A stretch of 34,820 nucleotides of DNA from Selenomonadaceae bacterium (GTDB taxonomy: Bacteria; Bacillota; Negativicutes; Selenomonadales; Selenomonadaceae): the NCBI GenBank assembly GCA_017553205.1, contig JAFZMV010000049.1:1-34820 (forward strand). The letters run 5' to 3'. Below, piece by piece: positions 6,753 through 16,403 of this stretch. The number at the start of each line of letters is the position of its first letter. The stretch's first letter is position 1. A program made the translations under genes and the position numbers. The notes beneath the pieces were generated by a model, which had not been told where the DNA came from, made no database searches, and saw nothing but the letters and a program-made list of their open reading frames with translations.

Positions 6753-7989
6753 TACCGCTAATCAAATATTTCATAGTGGTTAAAGCCTCAAGACCCATCG
6801 GTCCGCGTGCATGAAGTTTTTGCGTACTGATTCCGATTTCTGCACCGAAACCAAATTCAAAACCGTCAGTAAATCTTGTGGATGCATTGACATAGACGCA
6901 AGCCGCATCAACAAAAGTTTGAAATTTTTCAGCGGCTTTTTCGTCGCGTGTAATAATTGCTTCAGAATGTTCGGTGTTGTATTTGTTTATATGAGCAATA
7001 GCCTCGTCAATATCGTTGACAACTTTCACCGACAAAATTAAATCGTTGTATTCGGTTGACCAATCTTCTTCTTCAGCAGGTATCATTTCGGGACAAATTT
7101 TTCTTGCGTTTTCATCTCCACGCAGTTCAACTTTATTTTCAGTCATCAGTTTGGAAATTTTTGGAAGAAATTCTTCAGCAACATCTTTATGAACAAGTAA
7201 ACTTTCCATAGCGTTGCAAACTGAAGGACGGGAAATTTTTGCAGATAAAACAACAGGCAGAGCAATTTCAAAATCTGCCGACTTATCAACATAAATATGA
7301 CAAACTCCCGTGCCTGTTTCAATTACGGGAACTGTTGCATGTTCGACGACTCTTTTAATTAAGCCCGCACCTCCGCGAGGAATAATAACATCAATAAGTT
7401 TTCTGAGTCTGCACATTGCAACAACTGCATCGCGATCTGTTATCGCAATAAATTCTATAGAATGTTCAGGGATTCCGACTTGATAAGCAGCTGCTGTCAA
7501 AATTTCTATAAGTTTTTGATTAGTGCGGATTGCCTCCGAACCTCCACGCAAAATACATGCGTTTCCTGATTTCAAACAAAGTCCTACTGCGTCAACCGTA
7601 ACATTCGGACGAGCCTCGTAAATTATTCCGATTAAACCGAAAGGAACTCTGACACGACGAATTTTTAAACCGTTCGGACGAACAACTTGAAAATCTTCAT
7701 GACCGATAGGATCGGGAAGTGCGGCAGTTTGTCTTAAACCTTCCGCCATATCCGAAATTCTTTTCGGTGTCAAAGTCAATCTGTCTATCATATTGGGGCG
7801 AGTATTTTTTTCTTTAGCCGCTTTCACGTCCTCAGAATTTACAGAAATAATTTCGTCTTGATTTTTTTCAAGAGCCTCCGCCATTTTTAAAAGTGCCTGA
7901 TTTCTCACATCAATAGAAAGACCTGCCAAAATTCTTGACGCAGCTTTTGCAGGTTCGGCTTGTATCGCTATAACTTGTTTTAAAAGCAC
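6736..7989 (-). CDS. proA: Gamma-glutamyl phosphate reductase
   Basis: The 417-residue product is full length for ProA, an aldehyde-dehydrogenase-superfamily enzyme. It reduces gamma-glutamyl phosphate with NADPH to glutamate semialdehyde in proline synthesis. Visible signatures are VPFGLIGIIYEARPNVT, the catalytic cysteine in RPSVCNAMESLLVH near residue 257, and the C-terminal FGFGAEIGISTQKLHARGPMGL. The start is GTG (7987-7989) with GGAG 9 nt upstream. It is the first gene after the promoter at 8046-8074 and so heads the long minus-strand operon. No proB (glutamate 5-kinase) is in the window, so the partner enzyme must lie elsewhere. Confidence 0.97.
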   Translation of the reverse strand: MLLKQVIAIQAEPAKAASRILAGLSIDVRNQALLKMAEALEKNQDEIISVNSEDVKAAKEKNTRPNMIDRLTLTPKRISDMAEGLRQTAALPDPIGHEDFQVVRPNGLKIRRVRVPFGLIGIIYEARPNVTVDAVGLCLKSGNACILRGGSEAIRTNQKLIEILTAAAYQVGIPEHSIEFIAITDRDAVVAMCRLRKLIDVIIPRGGAGLIKRVVEHATVPVIETGTGVCHIYVDKSADFEIALPVVLSAKISRPSVCNAMESLLVHKDVAEEFLPKISKLMTENKVELRGDENARKICPEMIPAEEEDWSTEYNDLILSVKVVNDIDEAIAHINKYNTEHSEAIITRDEKAAEKFQTFVDAACVYVNASTRFTDGFEFGFGAEIGISTQKLHARGPMGLEALTTMKYLISGNGQTR

Positions 7990-8045
7990 TTCTTTTCACT
8001 CCTTTTAAAATTTAAAATCATCTTTCTTCCAGAAAATTTTCTTTC

Positions 8046-8074
8046 ATTATAAATTCATTTTTTATATTGTGCAA
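8046..8074 (-). promoter_or_regulatory. Near-consensus sigma-A promoter of the proA-led operon
   Basis: On the minus strand, TTGCAC (8069-8074) and a perfect TATAAT (8046-8051) are separated by 17 nt. The transcript would start near 8039, about 50 nt before the proA GTG. It lies just past the rpoC terminator, making proA and its followers independent of rpoBC. Confidence 0.8.
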
Positions 8075-8106
8075 GTTTTTTAGCAAATAAAATCAATTTA
8101 TTGCGT

Positions 8107-8140
8107 AAAAAAATACCCTCCAAAAAAATTTTGAAGGGTA
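8107..8140 (-). terminator. Rho-independent terminator of rpoBC
   Basis: An inverted repeat TACCCT(T/C)CAAAA...GGAGGGTA spans 8114-8140. On the minus strand it is followed by seven T residues (complement of 8107-8113). It lies about 20 bases past the rpoC stop. Confidence 0.8.
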
Positions 8141-8159
8141 GAAACTTTTTTATAAATTT

Positions 8160-11100
8160 TTATTCTGCAGTATTTTCCGCAACAGTGTCAACGACAGCCA
8201 ACGAACGATAACGCGGCATGCCTGTTCCTGCAGGAATCAATTTTCCGATGATGACATTTTCTTTCAAGCCGATAAGCGGATCGATTTTGCCTTTGATAGC
8301 CGCGTCAGTCAAAACTTTCGTGGTCTCTTGGAAACTTGCCGCACTCAAGAAAGAATCAGTCGCCAAAGATGCCTTTGTAATTCCCAAAAGAATCGGTTTA
8401 GCAACAGCAGGTTCTCCGCCGCTTTCGATGGCTTTTGTATTTGCCGTTTCAAAAACATTTATATCCACAAATTCGCCGGGCAGGAAATCAGTTGAGCCGG
8501 AATCTTCGATTTTAACTTTGTGGAGCATTTGACGAACCATGACTTCAAGATGTTTGTCGTTAATTTCAACACCCTGAGATTTATAAACTTTCTGAACTTC
8601 ATAAACAAGATACTGCTGAGTAGCTTTCAAACCGCTGATTCTCAAAATATCATGAGGATTGATAGCACCTTCGGTGAGTTTTTGACCTGCTTTGACAAAA
8701 CCGCCTTCCTCAACGCACATTCTTGAACCGAAAGGAATTGTATATTCGCGTGTAATTCCGTTATCGGGAGTAATAATAATCATGGGCAGATCGTTTTTCT
8801 CATTTCTGCCGAAAGAAATTTCTCCGTCAACTTCCGCGATAATTGCGTTGTGTTTCGGTTTTCTTGCCTCAAAAAGTTCTTCGACACGCGGCAGACCTTG
8901 AGTAATATCGTCGCCCGCAACACCGCCTGTATGGAAAGTTCTCATTGTGAGCTGTGTACCAGGTTCACCGATAGACTGTGCGGCGATAATTCCGACAGCC
9001 TCGCCGACTTCAACAGGCGACTGATTCGCCAAATCTCTGCCGTAACATTTTATGCAGACACCGAATTGAGATTTACAAGTAAGAACACTACGGATTTTAA
9101 CTTTTTCACGAACAGCGGCAATTTTCTTTGAAAGTTTTCTGTCAACCGTGTCATTGATACCTGCGATTTTATTTCCGTCATTGTCAAAAATATCTTCTGC
9201 AAGAACGCGACCGACAATTCTGTCCTCAAGTGATTCAATAATTCCGCTGCCTTCTTTTATGGCTTCGACTTCAATTCCGCGAACATTATTATTTCTTATG
9301 AAAATTTCTCCGACTTCGCTGTCAAGAATTTCATCAAGCATTTCATGAGTTAAATTTTCGCCGGCTTTAAAAATTTTGTCGTCAACATGAACATCTTTTG
9401 CAAGTTCTTTGCCGATATGTTCATGAATAAAGGCATGACGAATTTTTTCACGCTTAATATCATCTTTTGTGCCGAGCAAAATAGTTTCTTGTACAAGTGA
9501 ATGACTTGCAGAATTCGGAGAAGTTAAACTCCTTCCGCGAATTGAAATTTCATCAACTCCAAGTCCGCCGATTTTCTCCAAAGATTTTTCGTCAAGAATT
9601 GTATCATGTTTTATGGCAACTTCTTTTGTAGTGGGATTTAAAATATCTGTTGCCAAAACTCTGCCGACAAGTTCCTCATTCAAAATTTCAAGTGCGTCAA
9701 AAGTTTCTGACGCGAGCAAAGCTCTTTCAAGTTTCAAATTGATTGTTGAAACGTCGCAGTCTTCTTCACGGACAATGACATCTTGAGCAACGTCAACAAG
9801 ACGGCGAGTCAAATAACCGGAGTCAGCAGTTCTGAGTGCGGTATCTGCCAAACCTTTTCTTGCACCGTGACTGGAAATAAAGTAATCGGAAACGCTGAGA
9901 CCTTCGCGGAAATTTGCAGTAATAGGCAAGTCGATAATTTTTCCTGAAGGATCCGCCATAAGTCCACGCATACCCGCAAGCTGTCTCATCTGCTGTTTGT
10001 TACCGCGTGCACCACTGTCTGCCATCATGTAAATCGGATTAAATTTGTTATCCTTTTCAAGATTCGACATCATAGCATCGGCAACATCATCAGTTGCTTT
10101 TGTCCAAAGGTCTACAACTTTTTTATAACGTTCTGCATCGGTAATAAGACCGCGTGCAAATTGTTTTTCAACTTTTGTAACTTTTTCTTTTGTTTCTGCG
10201 ATAATATCTTTTTTCTGCGGAGGAACAACGACATCAGAAATTGCAACAGTCATTCCTGCGATACAAGCATAATGATAACCGAGCTTTTTAACTTCGTCGA
10301 TAACTTCAGCGGTTTTTGTTGCTCCAAGTTCATCAAAACAATTTGCAACAAGTTTGCCGAGTTCTTTTTTGTTCATGACAATTCCGAGTTCAAGTTCGCC
10401 CGTATCTTTATTTTTTTTGCAGTAACGTAAATTCGGGGTGAGAATTTCATTGAAAATCATTCTGCCCAAAGAAGTTTTTACAAGAGTAAACTCTCCTGTT
10501 AATTCATCTCTGACAGACTGCGGAAGTTCGCTAGTATTTATTTTTGCGGTAATTTCTGCTTGAAGTTCAAGGTCACCCTGCTGATAAGCCATTAAAGCCT
10601 CTTCAATTCCCGTGACGATTTTGCCTTCGCCTTTAGCATTTTTCTTAATGCTGGTCAAGTAATAAGTTCCAAGAACCATATCTTGAGTAGGAACGATAAT
10701 GGGCTTGCCGTCTTTCGGAGCAAGAATATGATTTGCGGCGAGCATTAAAACTCTTGCCTCTGCCTGTGCCTCTGCACTCAAAGGCAAATGAATAGCCATC
10801 TGATCGCCGTCAAAGTCCGCGTTGTAAGCAGTACAGGCGAGCGGGTGAAGTTTCAAAGCACGACCTTCAGTCAAAACAGGTTCAAATGCCTGAATACCAA
10901 GACGGTGAAGTGTCGGAGCACGGTTTAAAAGTACGGGGTGTTCTTTAATAACTTCTTCAAGTACGCCCCAAACATCGGCATTTGCACGCTCAACTTTTTT
11001 CTTTGCGGCTTTAATGGTTGTGTTTCCGTCCGCAGAAAGTTTTTTCATGACAAACGGCTTGAAAAGTTCCAACGCCATTTCTTTCGGAATACCGCATTGA

Positions 11101-12158
11101 TGAAGTTTTAACTCAGGACCGACAACAATAACCGAACGTCCCGAATAATCGACGCGTTTTCCCAAAAGATTTTGTCTGAAACGTCCCTGCTTACCTTTAA
11201 GCATGTCGCTCAAAGATTTTAAAGCACGATTACCGGGACCTGTTACAGGGCGACCGCGACGACCGTTATCAATTAGAGCGTCAACAGCTTCCTGCAACAT
11301 TCTTTTTTCGTTGCGGACAATAATATCAGGTGCTTCAAGGTTTAAAAGTCTTTTCAGGCGGTTATTTCTGTTAATAACTCTTCTGTACAAGTCGTTTAAA
11401 TCACTTGTGGCAAATCTTCCGCCGTCAAGCTGAACCATCGGACGAAGATCAGGCGGAATAACGGGAACAACTTCCATAATCATCCATTCGGGACGGTTGC
11501 CGGATTTTCTGAAAGCCTCGACAACTTCAAGACGACGAATTGCACGAAGTCTTTTTTGTCCGCCTGCAGTTTTCAATTCTTCGCGGAGTTCTTCGCTCAT
11601 TTTATCCAAGTCAAGTTCTTTAAGAAGATATTGGATAGCCTCAGCACCCATACCGACTTTAAAAGTATTGCCGAATTTTTCGCGGGCTTGTCTGTATTCG
11701 CCTTCAGATAACAGGGCTTTTTTCTGCAAATCGCTTGTGCCGGGATCTAAAACAATGTAATAAGCAAAATACAAAACTTTTTCCAAATTTCTCGGAGACA
11801 TGTCAAGAATTAAGCCCATGCGGCTGGGGATTCCTTTAAAGTACCAAATATGAGAAACTGGTGCGGCAAGTTCAATATGTCCCATGCGTTCGCGACGAAC
11901 TTTTGCACGAGTAACCTCAACGCCACAACGATCGCAGACAATTCCCTTATAACGTACGCGTTTATATTTTCCGCAGTGACATTCCCAGTCGCGAGTAGGT
12001 CCAAAAATTTTTTCGCAGAAAAGTCCGTCGCGTTCAGGTTTAAGTGTGCGGTAGTTAATTGTTTCAGGTTTTTTGACTTCGCCATGCGACCATTCGCGGA
12101 TTTTTTCGGGCGATGCCAATCCTACCCGCATTGAATCAAAAACATTTACGTCAAGCAT
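8160..12158 (-). CDS. rpoC: DNA-directed RNA polymerase subunit beta'
   Basis: The 1,332-residue product is the beta' subunit. It has the N-terminal zinc site [20 protein letters not shown], the active-site Mg loop [12 protein letters not shown] near residue 449, the second zinc site with [15 protein letters not shown] near 1024, and [19 protein letters not shown] of the trigger-loop region. It is about 130 residues longer than the B. subtilis protein. The excess lies between the VREEDC segment and the second zinc site, where three related units of the form GRVLAxDI...IxIR occur in a row (about 827-880, 909-955 and 973-1022). The ATG follows the rpoB stop by 15 nt with AGGAGG upstream. Confidence 0.99.
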   Translation of the reverse strand: MLDVNVFDSMRVGLASPEKIREWSHGEVKKPETINYRTLKPERDGLFCEKIFGPTRDWECHCGKYKRVRYKGIVCDRCGVEVTRAKVRRERMGHIELAAPVSHIWYFKGIPSRMGLILDMSPRNLEKVLYFAYYIVLDPGTSDLQKKALLSEGEYRQAREKFGNTFKVGMGAEAIQYLLKELDLDKMSEELREELKTAGGQKRLRAIRRLEVVEAFRKSGNRPEWMIMEVVPVIPPDLRPMVQLDGGRFATSDLNDLYRRVINRNNRLKRLLNLEAPDIIVRNEKRMLQEAVDALIDNGRRGRPVTGPGNRALKSLSDMLKGKQGRFRQNLLGKRVDYSGRSVIVVGPELKLHQCGIPKEMALELFKPFVMKKLSADGNTTIKAAKKKVERANADVWGVLEEVIKEHPVLLNRAPTLHRLGIQAFEPVLTEGRALKLHPLACTAYNADFDGDQMAIHLPLSAEAQAEARVLMLAANHILAPKDGKPIIVPTQDMVLGTYYLTSIKKNAKGEGKIVTGIEEALMAYQQGDLELQAEITAKINTSELPQSVRDELTGEFTLVKTSLGRMIFNEILTPNLRYCKKNKDTGELELGIVMNKKELGKLVANCFDELGATKTAEVIDEVKKLGYHYACIAGMTVAISDVVVPPQKKDIIAETKEKVTKVEKQFARGLITDAERYKKVVDLWTKATDDVADAMMSNLEKDNKFNPIYMMADSGARGNKQQMRQLAGMRGLMADPSGKIIDLPITANFREGLSVSDYFISSHGARKGLADTALRTADSGYLTRRLVDVAQDVIVREEDCDVSTINLKLERALLASETFDALEILNEELVGRVLATDILNPTTKEVAIKHDTILDEKSLEKIGGLGVDEISIRGRSLTSPNSASHSLVQETILLGTKDDIKREKIRHAFIHEHIGKELAKDVHVDDKIFKAGENLTHEMLDEILDSEVGEIFIRNNNVRGIEVEAIKEGSGIIESLEDRIVGRVLAEDIFDNDGNKIAGINDTVDRKLSKKIAAVREKVKIRSVLTCKSQFGVCIKCYGRDLANQSPVEVGEAVGIIAAQSIGEPGTQLTMRTFHTGGVAGDDITQGLPRVEELFEARKPKHNAIIAEVDGEISFGRNEKNDLPMIIITPDNGITREYTIPFGSRMCVEEGGFVKAGQKLTEGAINPHDILRISGLKATQQYLVYEVQKVYKSQGVEINDKHLEVMVRQMLHKVKIEDSGSTDFLPGEFVDINVFETANTKAIESGGEPAVAKPILLGITKASLATDSFLSAASFQETTKVLTDAAIKGKIDPLIGLKENVIIGKLIPAGTGMPRYRSLAVVDTVAENTAE

Positions 12159-12173
12159 AGTTTGACCTCCTAA

Positions 12174-15100
12174 TCACATGTCGTCGTCATTGCCGTCGAA
12201 ACTTCCAAAACCGCCAAAATCATCATTGAGATTATCATTGAAATTTAAATCGTCATCATTCGGAATATCAAGATTGTCAAATTTATCGTCAAATTCAAGC
12301 TGTTTTTTCATTTTGCGGCTGAAAATTTCTAAATCTTTTTCATCAACTTTAAAATCTTCTTCTTTGAAAATATCTTCGTCAGTCGGCTCCATGTCTTTAT
12401 TGCTGTCCATATCGTTATCAAATTCTGAATCAGCGTCGATACCTTCCGCAATAATAGAATCATCATCAGGTTTCGGCGGAACAGGGACTTCATGTTTTCC
12501 ATGATTTCCGACATCAACTCCGAGTTCTTCGGCAGTGTTGCGGATAGTTTTTTCGTCGTCGTCCTCTTCGTCGTTGATAACAATTTCTTTTGCGTCGCCG
12601 CTCAAAACTTTAATATCAAGACCGATTGACTGCAATTCCTTAATCAAAACTTTGAATGATTCGGGAACTCCGGGCTCAGGAATGTTATTTCCTTTGACGA
12701 TAGCCTCATACGCTTTGACACGTCCGACAACGTCATCAGATTTAACCGTCAAAATTTCCTGCAGAGTATAAGACGCACCGTAAGCCTCTAACGCCCAAAC
12801 TTCCATTTCTCCGAAACGTTGACCGCCGAACTGAGCTTTACCGCCGAGCGGCTGTTGTGTTACTAAGCTGTACGGACCTGTTGAACGAGCATGAATTTTA
12901 TCATCAACCAAATGATGAAGTTTAAGCATGTAAACGCAGCCGACAGTAACACGATTTTCAAAAGGTTCGCCTGTTCTGCCGTCGTATAAAATCGTTTTTC
13001 CGTCGTCGTCAAGTCCTGCCGCTTTGATGGTGTTGATAATATCGGATTCTTTAGCACCGTCAAAAACAGGAGTTGAAATATACATTCCCGCTCTGCCTGT
13101 TTTCGGCATGCCGTATTTCTTAGTGTCATAGCCGAGTTGTTCAAGTTTTTTGGCAACATAACCGGGATTTTCTTTAATTTCAAAACCGAGTTTTCTGACT
13201 GCCATTCCCAAATGTGTTTCAAGAACCTGACCGATATTCATTCGAGAAGGAACGCCGAGAGGATTCAAAACAATATCAACGGGAGTACCGTCCGCCAAGA
13301 AAGGCATATCCTCTTCACGCATGATTCTGGAAACAACACCTTTATTTCCATGACGACCGCTCATTTTGTCGCCGACTGAAATTTTTCTCTTCTGTGCAAT
13401 ATAGACGCGGACTTGTTTATTTATTCCGGGTCCCATTTCGTCGTTATTGTCACGGGTGAAAACTTTAACATCTACAACTTTTCCGGATTCACCATGCGGA
13501 ACTCTCAAAGAAGTATCGCGGACTTCGCGGGCTTTTTCGCCGAAAATTGCACGAAGTAAACGCTCTTCCGCAGTCAATTCAGTTTCACCTTTTGGAGTAA
13601 CTTTACCGACTAAAATATCGCCCGGGCGGACATCAGCACCGACCGCAATAATTCCGTCAGAATCCAAATGTGCAAGCAAATCATCAGAAACATTCGGAAT
13701 ATCTTGCGTGACTTCTTCAGGTCCAAGTTTTGTGTCGCGTGCGTCGCACTGATATTCTTCAATATGAATCGAAGTATAAATATCTCGTTTTAAAAGATTT
13801 TCGCTGAGTAAAATTGCGTCCTCGTAGTTGTAACCTTCCCAAGGCATATACGCAACAATAATATTATAACCGAGTGCCAATTCGCCATGATCCGTTGCAG
13901 GACCGTCTGCAATCGGCTGTTTTGCTTCGACATGTTCGCCTTTATCAACAAGCGGAATTTGATTTATACAAGTTCCCTGATTTGAGCGGACAAATTTTTG
14001 CAAAGTGTAAACATCTCTGCCGCCGTCATCTGTTTTGATATGAATTGTACTTGCGTCAACTTTTACAACAGTTCCCGCACGTTTTGCCAAAACCATAACG
14101 CCCGAATCGCATGCGGCTTTAAATTCCATGCCTGTACCGACCAACGGGGCTTGAGTTTTCAAAAGCGGAACTGCCTGACGCTGCATGTTTGCTCCCATCA
14201 ATGCACGGTTAGCGTCGTCATTTTCAAGGAACGGAATCATGGCAGTTGCGATTGAAACTACCTGTTTCGGCGAAACGTCCATGTAATTTACTTTTTCGCG
14301 TCTGACCATAGTAGTTTCTTCTCTGTGACGAGCCGTAACACGTTCATTAACAAACCAGTCATTTTCGTCAAGAGGTTCGTTAGCCTGTGCGATTGTCAAA
14401 ACTTCTTCTTCGTCGGCAGTCATATAGCGGACTTCGTTTGTAACTCTATGATGTTCTTGATCAACTTTTCTGTAGGGAGTTTCCATGAAACCGTACTGAT
14501 TTACTCTCGCATAATTTGAAAGTGAACCAATCAAACCGATATTAGGACCTTCAGGAGTTTCAATCGGACACATTCTGCCGTAATGAGAGTTATGAACGTC
14601 GCGGACTTCAAAACCTGCACGCTCACGACTTAAACCGCCGGGACCAAGTGCAGAAAGTCTGCGTTTGTGAGTAAGTTCAGAAAGCGGGTTATGTTGATCC
14701 ATGAACTGTGAAAGCTGGGAACTTCCGAAAAATTCTTTAATAGCGGCAACAACAGGACGAATATTTATTAAATTCTGCGGTGTAATCATTTCAGAATCTT
14801 GAATTGTCATGCGTTCACGGACAACACGTTCCATTCTGCTCATGCCGACTCTGAATTGATTCTGCAGAAGTTCGCCTACACTTCTTACACGACGGTTGCC
14901 GAGATGGTCTATATCGTCAGTAGTTCCCATGCCGTTCATTAAGTCAATAAGATAACCTATTGCACTGACAATATCAGCAATACAAACTGTCCGATTATCT
15001 TTTATATCAAGGGACGGAGCACAGAGCATTGTATAATCTTCGTCTTTATCAGTTTTAATTTTTATCTGAACTGGAGTAATAAAACCGTGATGATTTTTAT

Positions 15101-16094
15101 CGGGAACAAGATCAAAAATTTCTGCTTCGCGTGTTTCGTCGATAGCTTTCAAATTGTCTTCGGTGATAACGGTACCTGCAGGAATTAAGACTTCACCTGT
15201 TTCCGCGTCAACAATATCATCTGCAAGAGTTTTATCAATAAGACGACGCTGCCAGCCGAGTTTTTTGGTCATTTTGTAACGTCCGACAGATGCAAGATCG
15301 TAACGTTTGGCATCAAAAAACAGGGAATTTAAAAGCTGTAAAGCACTGTCAGGTGTTGCAGGTTCGCCCGGGCGAAGTCTTTTGTAAATTTCCAAAAGTG
15401 CTTTATCTTTTGTATCAACATCGCTTTCGCGTTCGAGTTCCTCTTTAATAATCGGATTGTTTCCGAAAAGCTCAAGAATTTGAGCATCAGTTTCAAAACC
15501 TAATGCACGCAGGAAATAACTTACGGGCATTTTTCTTGTTCTGTCAATTCGGACGCTTATGGAATCAGAGGCATCTGTTTCAAGCTCAATCCATGCACCG
15601 CGATTTGGAATGACAGTAGCGGCAAAAAGTTTCTTGCCTGTCTGATCAATCGTTGCATCGTAATAAGCCCCGGGAGAACGCACCAGCTGACTGACTATAA
15701 CGCGTTCCGCACCGTTAATAACGAAAGTTCCTGTTTCAGTCATCAGCGGGAAGTCGCCCATAAAAACTTCCTGCTCCTTAACTTCGTCATTCGCTCCATG
15801 ATTTACAAGCTGGACATTCACACGAATGGGAGCGGCGTATGTGCCGTCGCGTTCTTTACATTCGGCAAGCGAATATTTCGGTTCACCGAGTTTGAAACTC
15901 TTGAAAAACAATTTCAAACTGCCGGTAAAATCGCTGATAGGGGAAATATCTCTTAAAATTTCTCCCAAGCCCTCTTCGATGAACCATTTGTAAGAATTAC
16001 GCTGAATATCAAGAAGGTGAGGAATCTCCATAACCTCTTTAATTCTTGCGTAACTGTACCTTGTCCGCTTACCAACTTGAACAGGATTAAACAT
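12174..16094 (-). CDS. rpoB: DNA-directed RNA polymerase subunit beta
   Basis: The 1,306-residue product is the catalytic beta subunit. The rifampicin-binding segment reads [18 protein letters not shown] followed by [13 protein letters not shown], keeping the Asp, His and Ser positions of sensitive enzymes. Asn518 (E. coli numbering) is His here. Further conserved motifs are [41 protein letters not shown] and the C-terminal [24 protein letters not shown]. After the normal end, around [12 protein letters not shown], the protein carries an acidic tail of about 120 residues rich in D, E and N. The start ATG has GAGGAG upstream. It is transcribed with rpoC from 16241-16269. Confidence 0.99.
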   Translation of the reverse strand: MFNPVQVGKRTRYSYARIKEVMEIPHLLDIQRNSYKWFIEEGLGEILRDISPISDFTGSLKLFFKSFKLGEPKYSLAECKERDGTYAAPIRVNVQLVNHGANDEVKEQEVFMGDFPLMTETGTFVINGAERVIVSQLVRSPGAYYDATIDQTGKKLFAATVIPNRGAWIELETDASDSISVRIDRTRKMPVSYFLRALGFETDAQILELFGNNPIIKEELERESDVDTKDKALLEIYKRLRPGEPATPDSALQLLNSLFFDAKRYDLASVGRYKMTKKLGWQRRLIDKTLADDIVDAETGEVLIPAGTVITEDNLKAIDETREAEIFDLVPDKNHHGFITPVQIKIKTDKDEDYTMLCAPSLDIKDNRTVCIADIVSAIGYLIDLMNGMGTTDDIDHLGNRRVRSVGELLQNQFRVGMSRMERVVRERMTIQDSEMITPQNLINIRPVVAAIKEFFGSSQLSQFMDQHNPLSELTHKRRLSALGPGGLSRERAGFEVRDVHNSHYGRMCPIETPEGPNIGLIGSLSNYARVNQYGFMETPYRKVDQEHHRVTNEVRYMTADEEEVLTIAQANEPLDENDWFVNERVTARHREETTMVRREKVNYMDVSPKQVVSIATAMIPFLENDDANRALMGANMQRQAVPLLKTQAPLVGTGMEFKAACDSGVMVLAKRAGTVVKVDASTIHIKTDDGGRDVYTLQKFVRSNQGTCINQIPLVDKGEHVEAKQPIADGPATDHGELALGYNIIVAYMPWEGYNYEDAILLSENLLKRDIYTSIHIEEYQCDARDTKLGPEEVTQDIPNVSDDLLAHLDSDGIIAVGADVRPGDILVGKVTPKGETELTAEERLLRAIFGEKAREVRDTSLRVPHGESGKVVDVKVFTRDNNDEMGPGINKQVRVYIAQKRKISVGDKMSGRHGNKGVVSRIMREEDMPFLADGTPVDIVLNPLGVPSRMNIGQVLETHLGMAVRKLGFEIKENPGYVAKKLEQLGYDTKKYGMPKTGRAGMYISTPVFDGAKESDIINTIKAAGLDDDGKTILYDGRTGEPFENRVTVGCVYMLKLHHLVDDKIHARSTGPYSLVTQQPLGGKAQFGGQRFGEMEVWALEAYGASYTLQEILTVKSDDVVGRVKAYEAIVKGNNIPEPGVPESFKVLIKELQSIGLDIKVLSGDAKEIVINDEEDDDEKTIRNTAEELGVDVGNHGKHEVPVPPKPDDDSIIAEGIDADSEFDNDMDSNKDMEPTDEDIFKEEDFKVDEKDLEIFSRKMKKQLEFDDKFDNLDIPNDDDLNFNDNLNDDFGGFGSFDGNDDDM

Positions 16095-16125
16095 AAACTG
16101 CAGTCACTCCTCATTTTTGACTAAA

Positions 16126-16241
16126 GCAGGAATTTTTTTTCATGCGTTGAAAAATAATCCAAAATTTTTTGTGGCTTATAATTCCTGCAAAGGTTTCCGC
16201 CGTCAAGCGATCGTCGAAACTTAATAGAACCGTAGCGGAAA
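16126..16241 (-). promoter_or_regulatory. Structured 5' leader of rpoB
   Basis: The predicted leader of about 140 nt carries two inverted repeats read on the minus strand: TTTCCGC/GCGGAAA (16235-16241/16194-16200) at its 5' end, and GCAGGAATT/AATTCCTGC (16180-16188/16126-16134), a perfect 9-bp stem with a 45-nt AT-rich loop. The second ends about 30 nt before the rpoB start. Neither is followed by a convincing T run, so a role in autoregulation or RNA stability is a guess. No known leader family is recognised. Confidence 0.45.
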
Positions 16242-16269
16242 TTATATATTTTATTCGTGATACTGTCAA
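16241..16269 (-). promoter_or_regulatory. Perfect-consensus sigma-A promoter of rpoBC
   Basis: On the minus strand TTGACA (16264-16269) and TATAAT (16241-16246) are exactly 17 nt apart. The predicted start point is near 16234, giving a leader of about 140 nt. This is the strongest promoter match in the window and fits a highly expressed polymerase unit. Confidence 0.9.
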
Positions 16270-16342
16270 GAAACGCATTTTCAATTAGGAATTAGAAATG
16301 GGTAATTCGTAATGATGAAAACGTTTTAAAACTTTAAAAAAG

Positions 16343-16371
16343 TTGGAGAATTTTTTTTAATTAGGCATTAT
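16343..16371 (+). promoter_or_regulatory. Candidate promoter of the pyrophosphatase gene
   Basis: TTGGAG (16343-16348) and CATTAT (16366-16371) are 17 nt apart, 30 nt upstream of the gene. The match is moderate. The intergenic DNA here also holds AATTAGG-type repeat copies (16283-16299 and around 16359-16380). Confidence 0.35.
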
Positions 16372-16403
16372 GCATTCCAAATTATCATAAGGGGGCTTTT
16401 TTG

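Noticed and set aside
12178-12504. Serine-rich plus-strand open frame of 108 codons
   Set aside because: It is the mirror of the GAT/GAA-rich acidic RpoB tail. The Ser/Leu composition follows from the antisense of Asp/Glu codons.
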